In this document: positions 28,718 to 36,877 of the stretch, in pieces
Layout: each line of letters begins with the position of its first letter
How positions within the stretch are numbered: the first letter of the stretch is position 1
NCBI RefSeq assembly: GCF_900106755.1
Contig: NZ_FNNN01000009.1
Location: forward strand, 62,001-126,000
Length of the DNA: 64,000 nucleotides
Direction: 5' to 3'
Source of the DNA: Bacteroides faecis MAJ27
GTDB lineage: Bacteria; Bacteroidota; Bacteroidia; Bacteroidales; Bacteroidaceae
Notes under the pieces: generated by a model
Databases searched by the model: none
Told to the model about the DNA's origin: nothing
Seen by the model: the letters and a program-made list of their open reading frames with translations, nothing else
Program-made: the position numbers and the translations under genes

Positions 28718-28809
28718 TATTTAGGCACGGATTACACGGATTTCACGGTTTTAAGAGATTGGATAGACTATTAAAAACCGTGTTAATCCGTGTAATCCGT
28801 GCCTAAATA
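28718..28809. repeat. Long imperfect inverted repeat of the GGCACGGATTACACGGAT type
   Basis: Arms 28718-28742 and 28785-28809 pair perfectly over 25 bp. After a short bulge, CACGGTTTTAA (28744-28754) pairs with 28771-28782 with one extra A. The loop is 16 nt. It starts 17 nt after the GH31 stop. The word ACGGATTACACGGAT is, from memory, a widespread intergenic repeat in Bacteroides; it likely serves as terminator or mRNA 3'-end hairpin. Confidence 0.8.
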
Positions 28810-28850
28810 ATGGCAAACTACATACTTCTCTCTTCAGAATAAAACACGTT

Positions 28851-28968
28851 TTCTTATTGTCACTTATCACTTTTAGGTATAAATCACTGATTACAACACA
28901 TTTATCGGTGACAATAGCCGGTGATAATAGAGTGATAATACCGCATATCATCCTTCTTATTGTCACTT
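28851..28968. repeat. Cluster of short direct and inverted repeats
   Basis: TTCTTATTGTCACTT occurs at 28851-28865 and 28954-28968. Between them CGGTGACAATAGC and CGGTGATAATAGA lie in tandem, followed by GTGATAATA. GTGACAATA is the complement of TATTGTCAC in the flanking repeats, so the segment can fold on itself. It directly precedes the 22-bp lattice element. Confidence 0.65.
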
Positions 28969-28985
28969 TCCAAGTGTTATACCAT

Positions 28986-29205
28986 TCTCAGGCTATTAAT
29001 ACCTGAGATGTCACCCATTAACAATTGACCGGTTGATTAAAACCAATCATGCGGTTGATTGAAGCAAAGCGACAGGTGCTCCAGAAAGTTTCAAGCGCTT
29101 GAAACTTTAGTTTCTAAGGTATGAAACTATTGTTTCCAATGCTTGAAACTAGAGTTTCTCCTATTTGAAACTTTAGTTTCACCCGCCTGAAACTAATTTT
29201 GGAAC
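28986..29205 (+). repeat. 22-bp-period palindrome array, copy 1
   Basis: Ten consecutive 22-bp units can be laid out. GTTTC starts at 29088, 29110, 29132, 29154 and 29176, and GAAAC at 29101, 29123, 29145, 29167 and 29189, giving five units of GTTTC-N8-GAAAC-N4. Upstream units are in the same step: ATTAA at 28995 and 29017, and CGGTTGATT at 29030 and 29052. The first core, GTTTCAAGCGCTTGAAAC, is a perfect 18-bp palindrome. Spacer letters vary between units while the cores do not. The period is not a multiple of three and no coding frame persists. A related inverted copy lies at 51468-51847. Confidence 0.9.
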
Positions 29206-29257
29206 TACGTGGTATGATTCTTCCTCCTACTTACCATGACCTCCTTCCCCCCTTAAC

Positions 29258-29308
29258 AAAAAAGCTAGTCTGATTTCCTTCAATCGAATGAAAGAGAATC
29301 AGACTAGC
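29258..29308 (-). terminator. Intrinsic terminator of GH51
   Basis: A perfect 12-bp stem (GCTAGTCTGATT / AATCAGACTAGC) with a 21-nt loop is followed on the minus strand by six T, starting 46 nt beyond the GH51 stop. Confidence 0.85.
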
Positions 29309-29354
29309 CGTAACAAATAGACAAACCTCTATTGAAAACCTGTTTATTACCTTA

Positions 29355-31823
29355 TCATTTAGCCTTTTGTGTCTTCAAGCGGATGACCGTGAACGAATAA
29401 GCCGGCAGTTGTTGCTTGAAGTTGGCCCCTGCCTCTATCGTATCTGTCACCGGAAGCGGAGTAGTCTCCGGTGCACCTGCCAATACAGTGCGCGTAGCGG
29501 AAGACTGGATACCGTCAATTCCCGGTAACTGAACCTCCGTCTCTATGCTGACCGGCAACATATTGACCAGCTTCACAATCACATCACCGGTCTTGCTGTC
29601 ACGAACGATGGAAGACCCAACGCGAAGTTTCACACGGCTGTCCTGATTGTCCAGACTGATTTGTGAAGGAATATAATGATCGCCTGCATGCTGACCGTAC
29701 AGTTTCTGCACATAGTATCCTGTTGTCGGTTTCACTTCCCGGTTGTTGAAGTAAATCAGGTCCGGATTCCACTGCGTACGTCTTTCTTTTGCCAGCAAGG
29801 GAGCATAGGAAGTCATGTGTACCACATCCCCGTTGCGTTCCAGCGCTGTCAGATAGAGTGCTTCGGTCAGAGCTGTCTCCATATTCGCCTTGCGTCCGGG
29901 AATATGGGTGGCATATTCACCCAGATATACTTTCGTCTTTTTGGAACGATCGTACTTGTCGTAGAAGTCCTGATTGTGAAGGAACCATCCCGGAGACTGA
30001 TAATAATGTTCGTCCACCATCGGGATACCGAGCTTGTCCGCCAGTTTCCAGCCTTCCACATAGTCCGTACCTTCGTTGAAAGGACCTACCGTGCCGACAA
30101 CGATGATCTCCGGATACTTCTCTTTGATGGCATTAAAGATCATCGTGAAACGTTCCTCAAAAATGTCGGTGATCAGGTCTTCATTACCGATACCGATATA
30201 TTTCAGATTAAAAGGTTTCGGGTGTCCGGATTCGGCACGTATTTTACCCCATTTTGTTTTCTTCGCATCTCCGTTCGCCCATTCTATCAGGTCGAGGATA
30301 TCCTGAATGTAAGCATCCATTTCGCTCATCGGGATACCGCCTTGCTGACCGCCTCTCAAATCACCATGACAGGCGGAGTTCTGACAAGGAACACCTGCTG
30401 CGAGCACCGGAAGCGGTTCTGCGCCTATATCTTCACAGAACTGGAAGTATTCATAGTAACCCAGCCCCATGCTTTGATGATATCCCCAAAGGTTACGGGC
30501 AGATTTGCGGGCTTCCAACGGCCCGATGGTATTTTTCCACTGATAAATGTTCTTCAAGCCGTCTCCATGTGCCACACAGCCACCGGGGAAACGGACAAAG
30601 CGCGGGTGCATATCGGCAAGTGTCTGTGCAAGGTCGGCACGCAAACCGTTCTTTCTGCCTTTGAAAGTGTTCTGCGGAAACAGGGAAATCATATCCAGCT
30701 CCACCGTACCGGCTGATTGCGGCTGGAGTTCCAGATGGGTGTCAGCCGATGCCTTCGCTGTCAATACCGCCTGATAAGTTTTCCACGAACGGGAAGAGAC
30801 AGTAACTGTCGTTTCGCCCTGCACAGTGCCGTCGGCATCCACAAGGCGTACCAGTATCTTATTGGTTTTACTGCCTTCGGGGATGCGACCGAACAATGAA
30901 AGATGATACTTCTCACCGGCTTTAAGGGCGATTCCATCGAAACCGGTATTGGTCAGTGCGGCTCCCGGGCGGTCGACATTCAGGACTGCATAGTGCGAGT
31001 TGTTCGGATGGACAGGGTCGGAGGTTTCTATCGCAAAGGTAGCTTTCTCCCCTTTCAGGCTCCAAGAGTGGGTACTGTTCCAGTTCTTATCTCCTTCCCG
31101 GTCGGACGGGGTGTATTCGAAGTCCCGGTTCTGAATCAGTTCGGCATACAGGCCGCCATCGGCGGAGTAGTTGATGTCCTCAAAAAAGATACCCATCAGT
31201 AAGTCACTGATCTCTTTGGTTTCTTCCGGTTGTGCTGTGACGGTAGCCTTCACCGGTTTCAAGCCGGCAAAACGTTCTTTGTCCTGCACAGGTCGTTCGC
31301 CATACAGGGAGTTACGGTATTGATTGCGCTCGTAAGTTTTCGTCAGTTCGTCCACTACCGACCAGGCTACCCGGTTGACAGTTCCCGTTTCTTCCTGTCC
31401 GGCAATCTTTGCTTTGACTCTGGTTCCTTCAAAATCGGATGTAGTACGGGGATATTGCTGGGCTTCCCAATAGATCAGGTCTTTTGATTTAGCCTGACCG
31501 TATCCGTCGTGGTCATTCAACTTCCAGATACAGAGCCATTCTCCGCCGGGAAGTTGTTTCAAATTCGGGTCGAGCATCTTTTTCTGCGATCCCCAACGAC
31601 CATAGTCACAACGAATATAACCGTGTCCCGGCCCGATCTCAAACCAATGCTTCCCGTCCATGCTCCAGGCAAAGCGGAGTCCGCTTCGTCCGTCGTCCCC
31701 CCGGGTGGCGTAAGCAAAGAGGGATACCGAATCGGGGGTACTGGTGGTCTCATGAGTTGCGGCACACAGGGGCTGCTGCAACGATACTAATAATACACTA
31801 AATAGCAGAAGTAAATGTTTCAT
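29355..31823 (-). CDS. GH51 alpha-L-arabinofuranosidase with N-terminal GH43-like propeller fragment
   Basis: The 822-residue enzyme has a signal peptide (1-22), an N-terminal segment (about 32-130) resembling blades of a GH43 propeller (SLFAYATRGDDGRSGLRFAW, KSKDLIYWEAQQYP), a CBM4/9-like sandwich (about 240-385), and the GH51 (beta/alpha)8 barrel with C-terminal sandwich. Catalytic residues are acid/base Glu548 in GIGNED and nucleophile Glu636 in VYLGEYA. It releases alpha-L-Araf. The N-terminal segment lacks a complete GH43 triad, so it is probably a structural or binding remnant. It has its own promoter and terminator, although it follows GH35-GH43 on the same strand. Confidence 0.9.
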   Translation of the reverse strand: MKHLLLLFSVLLVSLQQPLCAATHETTSTPDSVSLFAYATRGDDGRSGLRFAWSMDGKHWFEIGPGHGYIRCDYGRWGSQKKMLDPNLKQLPGGEWLCIWKLNDHDGYGQAKSKDLIYWEAQQYPRTTSDFEGTRVKAKIAGQEETGTVNRVAWSVVDELTKTYERNQYRNSLYGERPVQDKERFAGLKPVKATVTAQPEETKEISDLLMGIFFEDINYSADGGLYAELIQNRDFEYTPSDREGDKNWNSTHSWSLKGEKATFAIETSDPVHPNNSHYAVLNVDRPGAALTNTGFDGIALKAGEKYHLSLFGRIPEGSKTNKILVRLVDADGTVQGETTVTVSSRSWKTYQAVLTAKASADTHLELQPQSAGTVELDMISLFPQNTFKGRKNGLRADLAQTLADMHPRFVRFPGGCVAHGDGLKNIYQWKNTIGPLEARKSARNLWGYHQSMGLGYYEYFQFCEDIGAEPLPVLAAGVPCQNSACHGDLRGGQQGGIPMSEMDAYIQDILDLIEWANGDAKKTKWGKIRAESGHPKPFNLKYIGIGNEDLITDIFEERFTMIFNAIKEKYPEIIVVGTVGPFNEGTDYVEGWKLADKLGIPMVDEHYYQSPGWFLHNQDFYDKYDRSKKTKVYLGEYATHIPGRKANMETALTEALYLTALERNGDVVHMTSYAPLLAKERRTQWNPDLIYFNNREVKPTTGYYVQKLYGQHAGDHYIPSQISLDNQDSRVKLRVGSSIVRDSKTGDVIVKLVNMLPVSIETEVQLPGIDGIQSSATRTVLAGAPETTPLPVTDTIEAGANFKQQLPAYSFTVIRLKTQKAK

Positions 31824-31856
31824 GGTATAATTTATAATATAAGATCATTATAACGG

Positions 31857-31864
31857 CAAAGATA
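31857..31864 (-). promoter_or_regulatory. -7 box of GH51 gene
   Basis: The minus strand reads TATCTTTG, 34 nt before the ATG. Confidence 0.6.
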
Positions 31865-31967
31865 AGATCTTTCCGGCTTGTCCGGCAACTACAATCTCTG
31901 CAAAAAAAGAGCGCATATTCACTAAAAAGGTGGAACAGGAGTTTTTTCATGGTATTTATTTGCAAGG

Positions 31968-32939
31968 TTACATCTTATCGGGTTTGCCGTATGCTTTGAA
32001 CAGGCGTTTCAGTTCCTTGTCGGTAATCGGCATTACGGTGCCGTGACGCGGATGGAAGTCCATGCTGATCGCATGGTCAATCACTTTAAAGTGGTCCAGA
32101 TCCGTACTTTCCGTAAACTGATACTTGCCTTTCATATATACATCGTACATCAAGATATACTTGTCCGTACCTATCAACGGGAAAATGCCGGAGCCTTCTA
32201 CCGCCTCCTTCGTCTGTTGCTTGTAATCTTCCGATTCTTTCCATTGTCCGGAGGTCAGAGAAGCAGTCGTAGCTTTCTTGATACCGTTGCCGTGTCCTTC
32301 CGTTTTATAGAACAGATGGTAAAGTCCGTCTTTGTAGATGATGTCTCCGTCAATGCAGGACTTTTTATTCTCCGGAATAAACAAGGGCTTCGGTTCCCCC
32401 TCTATATCAGTGAAGTCTTTGTTGGCATATGCGTAGTAGATGATGTCCGGCCCATTACCGTGCTGCATCGACCAGTATACCATGTATTTCTTCGCCTCCC
32501 GGTCATAGACGGTTTGCGGTGCCCATACCCGTTTCAGGTCTTCCTGATCCGGATATTTCTTCTGGATATTCACGACATTGGAAGTCCAGTTGATCAGGTC
32601 CTTCGATTTCAGCAGAATCATGGCACGGTTGGAACTCCATCCGTTGGCAGAAACCATATCGGTACCGACCATATAGAATGTTTTTCCATCTTCACAACGA
32701 AGGATATGCGGGTCGCGTACTCCTCCCGTAGAACTGATCTCGCGGGAGTCGATGACCGGCTGGTTTCTGTTGAGCGCATAGTAATTGTATCCATCGGGGC
32801 TGACAGCCATACGAATGGCTTCCTCACTCATCCTGTTTCCGGTAAAATAGACAAACAGATAGGCAGATTGCCGGCTGTATCCTGTCAGCACTCCTGTAAA
32901 GAGGAGTGCCAGAAGGAAAATATACTTTTTCATATTCAT
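31968..32939 (-). CDS. GH43-family glycosidase
   Basis: The ATG at 32939 is chosen because it follows the GH35 stop by 7 nt and gives a signal peptide (MNMKKYIFLLALLF..., ending YSRQ); a further ATG lies two codons on. The 323-residue protein is a single five-bladed propeller with base Asp76 in GVRDPHI, an Asp at 197 (SCIDGDI) as pKa modulator and acid Glu248 in AVEGSGIF. The triad is complete, so it should be active, probably on arabinofuranosyl or galactosyl ends; the subfamily cannot be fixed here. The GH51 upstream segment at its 3' side resembles its N-terminal blades, suggesting shared ancestry of the two proteins. Confidence 0.84.
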   Translation of the reverse strand: MNMKKYIFLLALLFTGVLTGYSRQSAYLFVYFTGNRMSEEAIRMAVSPDGYNYYALNRNQPVIDSREISSTGGVRDPHILRCEDGKTFYMVGTDMVSANGWSSNRAMILLKSKDLINWTSNVVNIQKKYPDQEDLKRVWAPQTVYDREAKKYMVYWSMQHGNGPDIIYYAYANKDFTDIEGEPKPLFIPENKKSCIDGDIIYKDGLYHLFYKTEGHGNGIKKATTASLTSGQWKESEDYKQQTKEAVEGSGIFPLIGTDKYILMYDVYMKGKYQFTESTDLDHFKVIDHAISMDFHPRHGTVMPITDKELKRLFKAYGKPDKM

Positions 32940-32946
32940 TTGAGGG

Positions 32947-35283
32947 TTAATACTTAAAATCAGACGGTTTGACATACACGCGGTATTCACGGATCATGCC
33001 CGGGTAGTTCTTTTCGGCACGGGGCAGATAGCGGAAGCCCGTCACTGTTTCCACCTTGCTCAGGTCGATTACCAGCTGATGAGGATAAGCGACATTGTCT
33101 ACAGTCATCCAGAAGGTAGATTCCTGCAAGTCGAATATCTTGTCTGCCGTCCGGTTGCCGCTGCGTGTTTCTTCGCTATCGGCATAACGGATTTTCCAAT
33201 GTTCACGGGATACAGGTTTGCCGTCGGCACCCAGCACATCAAATTCTGCAATGGCGGCGATATTGTTATTAGCCTGTGGAGAGAGTGCTTCCAGGCAGAA
33301 GAAACGTCCTTTTACCGGAGCCGCGAAACGTACTTCCTGCCAGCCGTTACCCGGAGTGAAGGCTCCTTCGTGCGCCACTTTCTCTCCTGTCAGTTTCAGC
33401 TTTTCTCCATCCTTGCGGTGGGTTTCCGGTGCTTTCTCACGGAGTACGTCGAGGATGGGTTTCTTCAATCCTTTCATCGAGGCTTTGGCAGGTCCCTTCA
33501 AATCGAGAACGAGGATTTCATTCTCGCCTTCTTTCAGCCAGCAGCCCGGTATGAAAAGTGTCTGTTGAGGGCCGATTTCCCAGAAACGCCCCATCGCATG
33601 ACCGTTCACCCATACCATCCCTTTGCCCCATGTACTCATGTCGAGGAAGGTGTCACCTACCTTGTCGAGTTTGAAAGATGACTGATAGTAAGCGGGCATA
33701 GTCGGTAATATCTTCGTATCCTTGTATTTCTTATTCTTGATAAATGAGTAGTCTACCGGGAAGTTATAGACAGTCCAGTTTTTCAGTTCTTTCGTCCGGT
33801 CGCCTGAAAGGAGTTCTACCTTCTCCGTGATTCCCTTCCGGTCGTGAATGGACTTGTCAAAGTTTACACGTCCCATTGCCTCCACCAGAATATCCAGTTG
33901 CGTACCTTTCTTCAAGGCCGGTAAGGTAGTGGTAAACTCTCCCTTGCGGCGGTCGAGACGTGCCAATAGTTTGCCGTCAGCAAAGATTTGCGCCCAGTCG
34001 TGCACTTCCGTGATTTTTAATGTAGTGCCTGAGCTCACGGCTTCGGGCAATGTAGTACGATACAGGATCGTTCCCCAGCCCTGGTTGAATTGCTCCATCG
34101 GCTGGATATCCACTGACTGTCTGGCAGCCGGTAAATTAGAGAAAAACGGAGCTACTTTGGTAAAATGAAATTCAGGAATCTCAATAACAGGCAGTGCATC
34201 AGGTACTTCCGGCAATGCTTCACCAGCCGGAAGATAAGTTTTCAGCAGATCGCGGAGGAGGAAATACTTCTCCGTCGTCCATCCGGCTTCGCTAATCGGA
34301 GCATCGTAGTCGTAAGAACTGCACATAGCGGAATAAGCAGGATTGTTGGCACCGCCCCAATGTCCGAAGGTCGTTCCTCCGTGAGTCATGTACAGGCTGA
34401 AAGAAATGTTACGGTCGAGCATCTCCTTGATACCCTGTACCATATCTTTGGCAGGGCGGGTTTCATGCTTCCGTCCCCAGTGGTCGAACCATCCGCTCCA
34501 GAATTCGCTGCACATCAGCGGAGTTTCCGGACGTAGTTCTTTTAATTTCTTGAATTGCTGGTCTATATTGGCGCCTGTTCCGAAGTTGATGGTCCAGATC
34601 AGGTCATCGAGCGCATTCCTGGTAAAGTTACTGCTCCAGTCGCATTGGAAGAGAGGCACGTCGGTGAATCCGGATTCACGCACCAGATCGCGTACGGCTG
34701 AAACATAAGGCTTGTCAGTGCCATAAGAACCGTATTCGTTTTCTACCTGTACCATGATAATATTTCCGCCTTTGTTCACCTGTAGCGGTGCCAGTTGCTT
34801 GCCGACTTCTTTCATGAAGATGCCCACACGCTCCATGTAGTAAGGATCGAGCGTACGAAGTGCCACATCTTTCTTTTTCAGCAGCCACCAAGGCAGTCCG
34901 CCCATTTCCCATTCCGCACACACATACGGACCGGGGCGGACGATGACATACATACCGTGTTTCTGTGCGGCACGACAGAAGGCTGCGATATCATTCTGAC
35001 CTGTAAAGTCAAACTTTCCTTCTTCCTGTTCGTGTATATTCCAGAAGATGTAGATGCAGATAGTATTCATCCCCAACGCCTTGCACATCTCGATGCGATG
35101 ATCCCAATAGGCTTGCGGAATACGGGTATAGTGCAACTCGGCAGCTTTCACTACAAACGGTTTCCCGTCCAGCAGGAATGTGTTCTTGCCTGCCTCAAAT
35201 TTACGGGCAGTAGTCTGTGCCTCTGCACTACTGAAAAAGATGACTGTAAAAAGTACCAGTAAAGCAATTAATTTGTTTTTCAT
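32947..35283 (-). CDS. GH35 beta-galactosidase with C-terminal F5/8-type domain
   Basis: The frame opens at a GTG (35289) but the ATG at 35283 is preferred. The product (778 residues) has a signal peptide (ending SAEAQ), the GH35 (beta/alpha)8 barrel with GPYVCAEWEMGGLPWWL, acid/base Glu183 in VENEYGSYG and nucleophile Glu260 in CSEFWSGWFDHWG (numbered from that ATG), two galactose-binding-like jelly rolls with KGMVWVNGHAMGRFWEIGPQ, and a C-terminal F5/8-type C discoidin domain (about 640-778). GH35 removes terminal beta-galactose, here plausibly the beta-1,6 or beta-1,3 galactans of AGP side chains. It heads a two-gene operon with GH43. Confidence 0.93.
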   Translation of the reverse strand: MKNKLIALLVLFTVIFFSSAEAQTTARKFEAGKNTFLLDGKPFVVKAAELHYTRIPQAYWDHRIEMCKALGMNTICIYIFWNIHEQEEGKFDFTGQNDIAAFCRAAQKHGMYVIVRPGPYVCAEWEMGGLPWWLLKKKDVALRTLDPYYMERVGIFMKEVGKQLAPLQVNKGGNIIMVQVENEYGSYGTDKPYVSAVRDLVRESGFTDVPLFQCDWSSNFTRNALDDLIWTINFGTGANIDQQFKKLKELRPETPLMCSEFWSGWFDHWGRKHETRPAKDMVQGIKEMLDRNISFSLYMTHGGTTFGHWGGANNPAYSAMCSSYDYDAPISEAGWTTEKYFLLRDLLKTYLPAGEALPEVPDALPVIEIPEFHFTKVAPFFSNLPAARQSVDIQPMEQFNQGWGTILYRTTLPEAVSSGTTLKITEVHDWAQIFADGKLLARLDRRKGEFTTTLPALKKGTQLDILVEAMGRVNFDKSIHDRKGITEKVELLSGDRTKELKNWTVYNFPVDYSFIKNKKYKDTKILPTMPAYYQSSFKLDKVGDTFLDMSTWGKGMVWVNGHAMGRFWEIGPQQTLFIPGCWLKEGENEILVLDLKGPAKASMKGLKKPILDVLREKAPETHRKDGEKLKLTGEKVAHEGAFTPGNGWQEVRFAAPVKGRFFCLEALSPQANNNIAAIAEFDVLGADGKPVSREHWKIRYADSEETRSGNRTADKIFDLQESTFWMTVDNVAYPHQLVIDLSKVETVTGFRYLPRAEKNYPGMIREYRVYVKPSDFKY

Positions 35284-35318
35284 GTCCACTCCAAATATAG
35301 TATTTTAATAGTATACGG

Positions 35319-35326
35319 CAAAGATA
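35319..35326 (-). promoter_or_regulatory. -7 box of GH35-GH43 operon
   Basis: The minus strand reads TATCTTTG, 36 nt upstream of the ATG at 35283. A second match (TATATTTG at 35292-35299) is too close to the start to be used. Confidence 0.55.
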
Positions 35327-35347
35327 GGGCATCCACCTAAATCGGCA

Positions 35348-35364
35348 GGGATAATTATCATTCA
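35348..35364 (-). promoter_or_regulatory. 17-bp shared motif upstream of GH35-GH43
   Basis: The minus strand reads TGAATGATAATTATCCC, identical to 17069-17085. It lies 22 positions from the -7 box against 43 at the GH43-GH127 promoter, a difference of 21 bp, two helical turns. Confidence 0.5.
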
Positions 35365-35451
35365 AAAAAGGTTAGAAATAAAGCAAAATACCGCGAAATG
35401 GAATGTTTCAACCAGATTAATGTACTAAATTACATGAGGGGTAGTAAAAAG

Positions 35452-35502
35452 TAATGGTCAAAAGATGATGGTCATAAAATGACCATCATCTTTTGACCAT
35501 TA
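35452..35502 (-). terminator. Strong hairpin ending the folP-cdaA-tldD-pmbA operon
   Basis: Arms of 24 nt pair perfectly (core AATGGTCAAAAGATGATGG) around a 3-nt loop, 24 nt after the pmbA stop. On the minus strand it is followed by TTACTTTTTACT, a broken T-tract. Confidence 0.8.
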
Positions 35503-35526
35503 TCCAAGTCTATCGATACCCGACGT

Positions 35527-36846
35527 CTACAATCCGCTAAAATCAACCCCTTCAAATACCAGCGAAGGGATACGCCAGGAGGAGTTCAGGCGCGGGTCGT
35601 TTCCTGTTGCAACCAGTGAGTTCCACAAAGTGATCAGGTTACCGGTAACATTCATTTCGGATACCGGTTGTGTCAGCTTGCCGTTCTCAATCAGGAAGCC
35701 TTCGATACCATAAGAGAAATCTCCGGTCGAACTGTTGTTGTTGCCACCATTAAAGCCCGTCACGAGAATCCCTTTATCCACTCCGGCAATCAGTCCTTCG
35801 AGATTCTTACCTCCCGTTTCCATCACCAGAATGGAAGAACCGCTGATAGTCGGATCAACTCCCATCTTCTTAGCATTGTAGGTATCAATGAAATAAGTAT
35901 TCAGCACCCCCTTATCGAAGATGGAACGACGTTCCGTAGCAATCCCTTCATTGTCGAAATAGCGGGCACCGGAGGCTTTTACCAGATGAGGTTCGTCCGT
36001 CAGTGTCAACCGGTCGCCGGCTATCTTTTCATTCAGTTTGTTCAGTAAAAAAGAGTTCTTCTGTTGCAAAGCCGAACCGTTCAGCGCACTCATCACCGGA
36101 CTCAGCAAACGGCTGGAGTTCATCGGATCGACCACCATCGTATATTTGCCGGACTGTACCTTCTTCTGTCCCAGTTTGCGCAACACACGTTCCAGCGCTT
36201 TCTGTCCGATTCCTTTCTTGATCAGATCGTTCATATAAAGCGACGACTCATACCAGTAAGCAGAAGGACGTGCCTCTCCTTCCCCCTTAATCGTAATATC
36301 GGCAGAAAGTGAATACCACGTGCTTTTCGTCTCTCCTTCGAAGCCATTGCTAATCAGACGATAAGCAAAATTCTCGCCATCACTGTAGGAGGAACCGACA
36401 GAGATAATCCGTTCATCCTTACCCAAGGCTTCTTCCGCTACGGCTTTTGCCATGGCTACCTTATCATCCGGGTCGAATGATGCAAATTTGGCATCATACA
36501 GTTTCAGATCCGGCTGCCCTCCTTTATAGTAACGGGAAGGGTCTGCCAATACACGTGCTTCGTCTTTAGCCAGATAGCGTGTAGAGTCTATTCCGTTTTT
36601 GATAAATGTTTCCAGTTCTTTCCGGTTCAGGCGGTTGGTAGAGATACTGCCGTAACGCCCGTCTACATACAGGGAAAGGCTTAGCCCGCCTTCCGATGCC
36701 TGCTGCAATCTGTCCATCTTCGCATCGCGCAGCTCAAAAGAAGTGTTCGAAGAGGAATATAAAAGGACTTTTGCTGCCTGGCAGCCATTCTTCAGGGCAT
36801 AGTCCATTGCCCATTGTGCCAGTTTTTTATTTTCGTCTGTAATCAT
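35527..36846 (-). CDS. pmbA: PmbA/TldE-like subunit of the TldD/E metalloprotease
   Basis: The 439-residue cytoplasmic protein has no signal peptide and no HExxxH motif, as expected for the non-catalytic TldE/PmbA partner. It has the family's N-terminal domain (SLSLYVDGRYGSIST) and C-terminal barrel (GSALQQKNSFLLNKLNEKIA, NLEGLIAGVDKGILVTGFNG). TldD/TldE form a heterodimeric protease that trims unfolded peptides, for example microcin B17 and CcdA in E. coli. The gene lies 31 nt after tldD and ends the operon. Confidence 0.9.
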   Translation of the reverse strand: MITDENKKLAQWAMDYALKNGCQAAKVLLYSSSNTSFELRDAKMDRLQQASEGGLSLSLYVDGRYGSISTNRLNRKELETFIKNGIDSTRYLAKDEARVLADPSRYYKGGQPDLKLYDAKFASFDPDDKVAMAKAVAEEALGKDERIISVGSSYSDGENFAYRLISNGFEGETKSTWYSLSADITIKGEGEARPSAYWYESSLYMNDLIKKGIGQKALERVLRKLGQKKVQSGKYTMVVDPMNSSRLLSPVMSALNGSALQQKNSFLLNKLNEKIAGDRLTLTDEPHLVKASGARYFDNEGIATERRSIFDKGVLNTYFIDTYNAKKMGVDPTISGSSILVMETGGKNLEGLIAGVDKGILVTGFNGGNNNSSTGDFSYGIEGFLIENGKLTQPVSEMNVTGNLITLWNSLVATGNDPRLNSSWRIPSLVFEGVDFSGL

Positions 36847-36877
36847 AGGTTCGTCTTTTTAAAGTAAACATTTACTT

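Larger units (their letters stand above)
28702..29354. other. Repeat-rich intergenic region between convergent GH31 and GH51
   Basis: No gene is supported in these 653 bases. In order they hold a large inverted repeat, a zone of short repeats (28851-28968), a 22-bp-period element (28986-29205) and the GH51 terminator. Short frames here are not convincing. Confidence 0.75.

Noticed and set aside
28986..29205. CRISPR array, suggested by cores starting GTTTC and ending GAAAC.
   Set aside because: Cores are only 5 bp with 4- to 8-bp gaps, there are no unique spacers of usual length and no cas genes in the window.
29676..30716. A 346-codon open frame on the plus strand.
   Set aside because: Antisense shadow of the GH51 gene, with a composition typical of reverse-strand translation.
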